Below are positions 52,801 to 61,800 of a DNA stretch of 64,000 bases, in pieces; the stretch's first letter is position 1; each line of letters opens with the position of its first letter. The DNA is from Holothuria scabra. Its lineage: Eukaryota; Echinodermata; Holothuroidea; Aspidochirotida; Holothuriidae. Location: the NCBI GenBank assembly GCA_037179385.1, contig CM074195.1:27488087-27552086 (forward strand), read 5' to 3'. The notes below the pieces were generated by a model. That model was not told the origin of the DNA. It worked only from the letters and a program-made list of their open reading frames with translations, and made no database searches. The translations under genes were made by a program, and so were the position numbers.

Positions 52801-55800
52801 ATATTGATTAAAGGCTTCAAGGATTTTACCTGTAATAATATATGAACTCATTCACACTTACATCACTGGTTGGCACAAAGCATGTGCAGGAATATATATG
52901 CATGCATGTTAGGTATTGCACATGCAACAATCTTGCAATTGCATGCAGATTGTAGACAAATTAGAATGTACATTTCATTGTTACAAAAATGTGAGCACAC
53001 TTCATCAACTCCATTGTCAGGCAACTGTGACATCATATTTGTTTGTGAACATGAATGTGTCTATAGCCATCAAGGTATTTAAGCAAATAAAGTTTTGAAT
53101 TCTTCAGATTTTATCTAGGTCTTTTAAGTTGTGCTAAATCAAATTGTTGACATGTTTACTGAGTTATTAGAAAAGAAAGATGTCATATGAAATGTGTCAT
53201 TGTCTAATTACCCATAGTTCCATTGTCTTTTTAATTTTTCAGCTTTACAAATGAGATCGAAGCTGTCAGTTGTGATGAGATGTTTGTTGATATCACCAAG
53301 ATTCTTCGAGACACAGGGGCTGCCCCAATGGAATTTGCACACCTTGTGCGAGATGAAATATTTGCAAAAACCCAGTGCACTGCCTCTGTAGGAATAGGTA
53401 AATCATTCCAAAGGAGTTGAAACTTTTTTTGCCATCTGGTAAAATAATTTATATTTGAAAAAGGGGTTTGATCTGAAAATTGGTGTAATGTATCAGTTGA
53501 ATTAATGATAAAATGTCAAATACCAGTAATAGTGAACTTTAGGTTTCTTGTTGTCACACATGTGTAAATTTGATTTTACATTATCAAATGCATGAACATT
53601 AAAATTGCAGACTGTGCTTTGTAATTTTTAAGCAAAAATTTGAGCAAAAATTCTGTATGCTTTTCTTACTTGTTTTGTCATCCTGCAGCCTCGAACACTC
53701 TCCTTGCAAGATTGTGCACCAGAGTTGCCAAACCAAATGGAATATTTCTTTTAGAGGACAGCAAAGTAGATGACTTCATGAAGTCAGTACCTGTTAGAAA
53801 ACTGCCAGGTAGTATTCATCATTAGTCCTTTTTTGGGCTAACATTGGATGGTAGCTCCATCTTATATTGGCCTTTTAACTCTGAAGTGTTCCGCAAGTCA
53901 AAAAATTAAAAAATATATATTAAACAGCATGACAAATAAATTCAAATGATCTAAACTCCCATCTTCAGACATTCTCAACATTCACTCAAATGAAAATGGT
54001 ACATTGCACAATAAGTTGTGATGTCATTGTTATACTACTCAAATTCCAATCTTTGTATTTCTTTGTTTTTCTGAAAGTTACTGCACCTTGTACCAAGGTG
54101 TGATAGCACTCTTAATCTTATGGGGTAATGTAATTAATTAAGCACTCTGTGTAACATGCTATGCAAGCAAACAGGAAGTGTTTAAAGTCCTAACAATATT
54201 TTTAATTTTAATGTTAAACAAAGCAGGTACAGTAAGGTGAGTTATACAACAAGAAAGTTACATATTATTGTTCAATGGACTAATTTGCTTTAAGTGAATC
54301 AGTGTCAACATTTTATATCTCGGCTTAAGAATGTCCTATGAAGATAAGAGTTAGACTGTTGGAATTCATTTGTCATATGGGTAAATATGTATTTTTGAAA
54401 TTTTTGACTTGAGATACCTTTTAAAACACCCGTAGGGTTCAACTTGTTCAGTAAAGGATGAAGCACACATAGCTGTCCTTCCTAATGCTTTGGATGAATG
54501 ACCTGAATAGCCTTCAACAAAAGAACCCTTCAGTGTTTCCTCAGGTTGATCACTGGCTGTGTTAATTCCCACTCAATTTACCAATGCTAATTGTCCCAAC
54601 TCAGTCAATTGAGGCATTTTTTAGTCAACCGCAAGATTGTTCCCATTCAGTCCAATGTACATAAGATCTGATCACCTCCTGAGGTTTAAGTAACTGAAAG
54701 GTGTGTCATTTCAATCTTGTTGATAGGTCATGTTTGTTTAAACAAATTTGTGCTCTGTGGGGATCAGCACTGTTGCTTCTCCTTCCACAGCTTTGGAAGT
54801 GTGTTCCTCTTATCAGGTCCATGTGTGTTCTCATGCGCACTTGTTTACCTGATGGCCTAAATGCGGTGATCAGCCTCAGGAGATTAACATCCGGAGAACA
54901 AGAACAGCCCCACTTGCAAATATACTTGCAATTGGTGGAGGGGGAACCAACTGATTGTTGCAAAATATGCAGGCAGCCCAAGTGTGTAATAGGATTATAT
55001 TCTGCTTGATTGGTTTTGAAGTTTACACCTTACCATGACCATACACATGTATAAAGGTTGTAAAGTGTTGCATGAGTAATACTGGGAGGAAAAAGCCAAT
55101 TTGCTTTTCAAATCAGACTTTAGTTATTTAAGTTTTCCTTTATGCATCAAAATTTTTCTTTAAAGCAGAGAGTAAGAACAACTACATTCATGTCACAGAA
55201 TGAAGTGTCTCTTTGAGGGTTAACAACATGTGTTGTAGGGACTTCCAGCTCTCTTAAAGTACACCTGAAGTCCCAAATTTCAAAAATATATATTTTGCAG
55301 AGCGTGAAAAATGAATTCAGACAATCCAACTCCGATCTTCATAGGACATTCCTCAGCTGAGACATGAAATGTTGCAGTTTATTCATTGGATTGAATGGTT
55401 CATTGCACAATAAGTTGTAATGTCATTGTTGATGTAATACTCAAATTATAGTCTTTGTATTTCTTTGTTTTTCTGAAAGTTACTGCACCCTTGTACCAGT
55501 ATGTGATAGCACGCCTCATACTCTTATGGGGTGATGTAATTAATTAAGCCCTCTCAGTATTTAAATATGCTATGCAAGCAAACAGGAAGCATTCAAGGTT
55601 ATGAAAATATTTTTCACTATCAAAGAAAAACAAAGCATGTCATTTGAAATGTGTAACAGGGACTGAAGTCACAATGAATTGCACAATGGACTATTTTATC
55701 TCAGGAGAATAGATTTTGAGATTTAATATCTCAAAAATGGATTGAGCTTTAAGGACAATGGGAGTTAAATGAGTGGAATTCATTTGGCAACCTCTAAAAT

Positions 55801-58800
55801 GTGTATTTTCAAATTTGCAGACTTAAGGTATATTCTATTGGCTGCTCCAGCCTTGGAATCATGGGTGTAGTGGCTGTGACCCTTTTGCTACCAAAGAGGG
55901 CCCATTAGGCCATCCTGAGCTATGTATTATATTACGTATACTGGTATAAGTACATGTGTATACATCTGTCTGTGTATACATAAGTATATGTGTAAACACG
56001 TTTAATTTTTGTATGAAAGCCACCATATTTGCAGTGGCTATGCCCAAAGAGGATGCATATGTGTAAAACATCTCCTCAACAAGCCTATTCCATGTCCAAA
56101 ACACGATCACACACCTTAGGTTTATAATGAGCTATTCCAGGATGCAGCTGAGTGCTATGGTTTTGTGGGAAGATGCTTACATATAAAGTAATGGTAAAGT
56201 ATGGCTTTTCAGCAAAACCATGCTTAGCGAAGGGGTTTACATAATCCTTGATACAAACTTGTCAGTACTGTGTGCCATATACTTCTTTAGTGCACAATAG
56301 GAGGACCCTTGCAGCTGGGAGGTCTGGAGTTCGACTCCTGGTTGGGTCATACGGAAGACTATAAGCATAGAGCCTACTGCCATTGTGCATGGTACCCAGC
56401 ATAAGCAACGGAATAAGGAAAACAAACCAGTGAGCCACAACTGGGAAAAAGGCTGTGACCAGCCCGACTTAAACCAGTTGGTTAGAAACTGAGTTCTAAA
56501 ACCTCATCTAACAAGCTAGCTAACTCATGCGTGTTCAAGAGCATTCTTTTCCTATATAAAGAAGGTACCTCTGTTTATACAAATCTTTCAGGGATTGGAG
56601 AAGCAATTAGTCAGAAACTTCTCATGCTTGGTGTTACTACATGTGGTGAAATGCAGGAATTGTCTCTCACAGTACTGCAACGGTGCTTTGGAACCCGAAC
56701 AGGTCACGACTTGTATCAACATTGCCGTGGGAAAAATGACCAACCAATCAAGACAGAGCGGGAGCAGAAATTGGTCTCATCCACCGTGAATTATGGCATC
56801 CGTTTTAAATCGGTAAGGTGGATTTATTTTGTCCTTTATTGTTCTGTTTATCATGTCGGAAAAAATACCCTTAGAACAATCTCGTCAGGAACTGTTCTCA
56901 GTACTAATTATATGCCCATTTAAGCATTTGAAAATGACCATGAAGGTTGAAATTTGATAGCACTTAATTTCAGAATAAGCTGAGAGGGGATGTAGCCCTT
57001 CAGTGCACTCTAAGTAATTTGATTCCATTTTTGCCAGCACGTATTTCACGATTTGTTGTTAGTTGTTGGGCTCCTATTTTACCACAATAGTAATCAAATC
57101 TGCTGCTCATTGAAGCAGCTAATAGGAGTAATGAACCAGTGGTCAGGTACTATAATTGGGAACTGCAGTTTTTCCCTAAAAACTGTGGTAGCCATGACGG
57201 GTCTCCTTAAAGGCTAATATCCGGTAATGTGCTTGGAAGACTTAGCATGACATTTTAGACAGGTATCTGAAGTATTGCAATCCTGAATTCTACAAGCATT
57301 CCAACCATTATCGAAAACTAGGAAAATTCAAGATAGAAGTAATGATATGATCAACTTTATGAAATCCAGGAAGAGTTGGAGAGTTTTCTCCAGACCTGAA
57401 AAAACATCTTGAAATGCAGGGAAATTGTTTGAAGTTCTGGAAAAGTCACAGAAATTTTCACAAGGTGACATGGTTCCATTCTCAATCTTAACATCAAAGT
57501 GTTTTCTCACTCACTGTGTCAAAATTTACATTTCTCTTCACTTGGAGTTAAATATACCTTAAACATTCACGTCAAAGTGACTGATGTCACGTTTCGAGAA
57601 ATAACAATGAAACATGGTCACATTTATGATATCTGTGTATAACATTTATAGACTGGAAGTTTGCATACAGTAAAATTCCCCCAAAAGAGGGCATGCTATT
57701 TGCATTGTGACATCATGTGCATAAAGGTCTCTACTGCCTGCTTGCTGAAAATTATGGTGTGTTTTTGAGTTCCGGTCATGGAAAGTCTGCAAATGTTCCT
57801 GGTATATGTGTGTGTGTGTGTAGGTGTGTGGTATTTGTTCTGAAGTTATCCAGGGAATTAAATCATTGTTGTTTGTGGAATTAAATCTGTGTAGTTTGTT
57901 CACAGACATGTTATGGTGGGGTGACAATGATGTGAAGTAAGAAAAAATGCTAGGATTTGAAATCTGAAATGCAGTAAATAACTTGGTAAACTGCTTTAAC
58001 TAGTAGACACTTTATAATTATCTCCCACCTACTTATGTCCCCCTGTGGACTGGGGGTTGTAGAATATGCCCACGGTATTCCCCACCTGTCGTAAGAGGCG
58101 ACTAAAGGGGAGGACTTGAACAATATTTGAACCGTATGACACTATATAACACATTCGTGTTGGTGTGTCATTTAATCTTATCTAACTAACTAACTAGCCC
58201 ACCAACTTATGTGCAGCAAACATTGAAAACACTAATATTGAAATTGGTATGTTGAGGATGGAATTTCACTTTAAGAAGCATATTTTTGGTTCAAAAAAAT
58301 TCAGAAAGAAAAAAGAGCATCTTCTTGAAGAATGGGACATTAAAAAGTCTGGATTCCCTTTTGAGTGGCACTTTCCTCACAGAGCTAGTTATATATTTCC
58401 TTCGGCAAATGGTAGATTTTGACAAAATGATTTAAAAGCTTGTTTGCCTGTCATGATGCTAGAAAAATATGCCAAGTTTAGACACCCCCAGTTGACAACT
58501 AAAATTCCAGAGTTTATCAGTGATCTTCCTGTTCAGCTATCATAAGATTAAGAAATTTAAAACGGTTTTTAGTTGTATTTCAGTGAGTCATTAGTGATAA
58601 ACTTTATCACTTGAATAATAGCTCCTAAAAAAGGCATGGCTTGAAAACCCGAGAAAAGGGCTTTTTGTCGAGTCATTGTGGCTAAAACTGTTCAGTGAAT
58701 AAAAGCTGGTCTGATATGACTCTCTCTCTTTTCCCATCAAATGCAGAATGATGATGCCCTCAAATTTATCACAGAACTTGCTGAAGTGGTTCACAAGAAA

Positions 58801-61800
58801 CTACAAAAGACTGGCATGAGAGGAAGGACCATTATGTTGAAGTTGAAGGTAGGGGGAAGATAATAAATTCTCTGATTGCTGCTTTTAAAATGGATCTGTT
58901 AAGAGTATAAACCAAGTGCTTGAATGTATCATTTCTAAAGATAAACAGTACTTCTAGTTAAGTGCCTTTTTTAAGATCCTTTTCCCCCAAAGTGGTATCT
59001 TGATTCAAAATGCTTTAAAAATATAGTAAATGTGACAAAAAATTACTTCATTAAAATAGCTACTTTCATGTCATTATAATATAAATATACAAATTGCTCT
59101 AATGTTTGTTGAGCATGAATATACTTTTAAATCTTTCCCACCAGATTCGAAGGAAAGGTACCCCACAGGAAGAGCTGAAGTTCATGGGCCATGGAATATG
59201 TGAAAACAAAACCCGCACAATAAGCCTGAGACAGGAAACAGATGACTTGGCTATCATCAAGAGAGAAAGTTATGCATTGTATTGGCAGATGGGAGCTCCA
59301 CCAAGGGATATCAGAGGGGTACAAATCAATATTTGAGAATGTTCAATGTAATCGTTAAGCAGGGGCATATGGGCAGACATCAGACCATACAAAACCAATA
59401 CTTCAGGATGCTTAATATTAGGCCTTTTCAGTTTCAGTTTCAGTATATTTCTCGTCATCTCCCCTGACGGGGTACAAGAGACAAATGAAATTAATACAGT
59501 AACAAAATGCATGGTTTATATACAACAACAAAATAATGGGAAAAAAAGGTGAAAAGGCAGAAAAAGAAAACAGAAAGAGGAAAAAAAACTAAAGTATATC
59601 AATCATAGCATAAACATATAAGCACAATTTCTATGGAAGAAAGAAAGACCAGAGTTTGACTCTACACAGTCAAAGCACAAATGGGCACCAACTGAGTAGA
59701 AAAAGACTTAAGTTAGTAACAACTAACCACCTGAGAATTTAAAAACGCTTAAGGATTTCACCACAGAATGAACTAATTTTAAGTAGGGTCTTCTTGCTTT
59801 TAGATTGAAATAAGTTTTGCACCTTGAAAGTATTAGGATATCTATAATAGCAAGGAGCAATATATTTTTTCTTAATTGGGAAAATAACTGGCACTCGAAC
59901 AGATAGTGAAACTCATCACCTAATTTTTCTTTATTACAAAGAGTACAAAATCGCTCAAGAAAAACAATGTTATCATACCTCCCAGTGATGGTAGGAATTC
60001 TACTGTTGCTGCAACGAAGAAGACAAAAATTAAGCCTATTACACAATGGGAGATGAATTAAATATTTTTCAAAAGTAAGCTTTGTTTTAAAGATATGATA
60101 AATTTTACATTGGGAATTATTATTTACTTCAGCACACCATTCTTGCATATAAATATCACTAAGTCTATGATCAATAGTCTTCTTTAACCATGTTTGGCTT
60201 GAGAAATCAGTATTTCACATTTTACTACCTGCTTCAGAGCTCTTATTATCCCAAATGAAGGGCATACCTATCTTTTCAAAAACTTTTTTAATTTTTAAGA
60301 TCCAAGGAGATGAGTAGATAGCCCTATCATGTAGAACCCTCAAAACCTGTACAAAAGATATGACAATTTGTTACTATCCCCCTTTACAACCCTGCCCAGA
60401 AAAGTTATCATTCTACTCTCAATTGTCTTGATTAATTTACATCTGCCAAGCTCACAGTAAATCATACAATTTGGAGTGCTCTCTTTATGTTAATGAATCT
60501 GCTTACAAAAATTCAAGTGAAACAATTTAGTTATCTTCAGATCCTCAAAACCCCACACTTCACATCCGTAAAGAGCATGGGTAAAGTTAATTGGTCAAAA
60601 TGTTTTAACATTAAATCTAGAATTGCAGGTTATAAGATTTATTCAAAACACCAAACATAGCATCTTGGTTTGGTTAAGTTGCTTACATTTAGTCTTTTTA
60701 AATTTATTGTTGTAATTAAACATAACACCAAGGTAATTATAGTTATCGATTACATCGATTTTCTTATTTCCAAAATAAAAGTCTGGCCTCCGCCTTATCT
60801 TACTCCTTGAAAAAACCACCACTTTTGCTAGCATTAACTGACATGTTCCACGTTTCACAGTTATCCTTAATGCCATTTAGAGCAGATTGCAAGTCTGTGG
60901 CATTCTCAGATAAAACTATATATTATGTCGTCAGCATAATGGAAAGTTAAAAATTTGACATAAATTTCAGTATCATTATTACTACGGTGATCTCGCATTG
61001 ACTGTGATAAATTGCGTAGGCCATCGTAATACTTACTAAAAAAGTGCTCAGGCAGGGCACAGAGCTAAACACCAGAATGTGCAAAACCAGTACTTCAGGA
61101 TGCTGAATGTTGTCATTAAGTATGGACTAAGCCAGCCTTCTACATTAATGGTGTAATACTTGCCACTCCCCTCAAGGGAGGGATTGCAGTTTCAACTAGC
61201 AGTTGGAACTGTAATCTTGAAAATATATAGCAGCTTCTCTTAGGAAAAGTGAGGGAAATTTTGTGTCATTGCATCTTCATGAGGTAACTTTTTGTTGTAG
61301 TTTTTAAAAAAGATCAGCTCTGGATGAAAACTTTAAAAAAGAATATTCAGTTTTAAAGTCAACACCTACTTGTAACTTTTATCACTGATGGTTATTAAGC
61401 AAGAGACTCAAGTGATTACATTGTTTGGGTAAATTTGCATGAACACCACTTACAAAATGCTCATAGGGCAGCAAATTTATCAAAATAGGAACAAAACTTG
61501 AGTTGTGATTAATCATGCAATTGCTTCTCAGCCTTTTGGCTATGATCATGTGCAGTATCTGTTCTTCTCACTCAGTCTAAAATAGAGCCATACATGACAG
61601 ACGAATGATGTAAATGGTCTGAAGGCCGCGAGGTTGGTCAAGTGTTGTCCTTCAGTAGACATAATAGCTTCTTCGGGAAGCAGCTAAAAGTTTGGTTTTG
61701 CCGAATGGCCCTTTTCCAAAGGGTGGGGAGGACTTTAGAAAAGTGATTAATCATTCAATGTTCAGAATTTTTTGATATAATTTGTCCAAGTAGAGCCAGC

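Noticed and set aside
54701..55009. 102-codon Cys-rich open frame in intron 18
   Set aside because: No domain recognised and no splice signals; the reverse frame is equally open.
61520..61710. Functional U2 snRNA gene
   Set aside because: The GUAGUA branch-pairing sequence is changed and the Sm site is missing.
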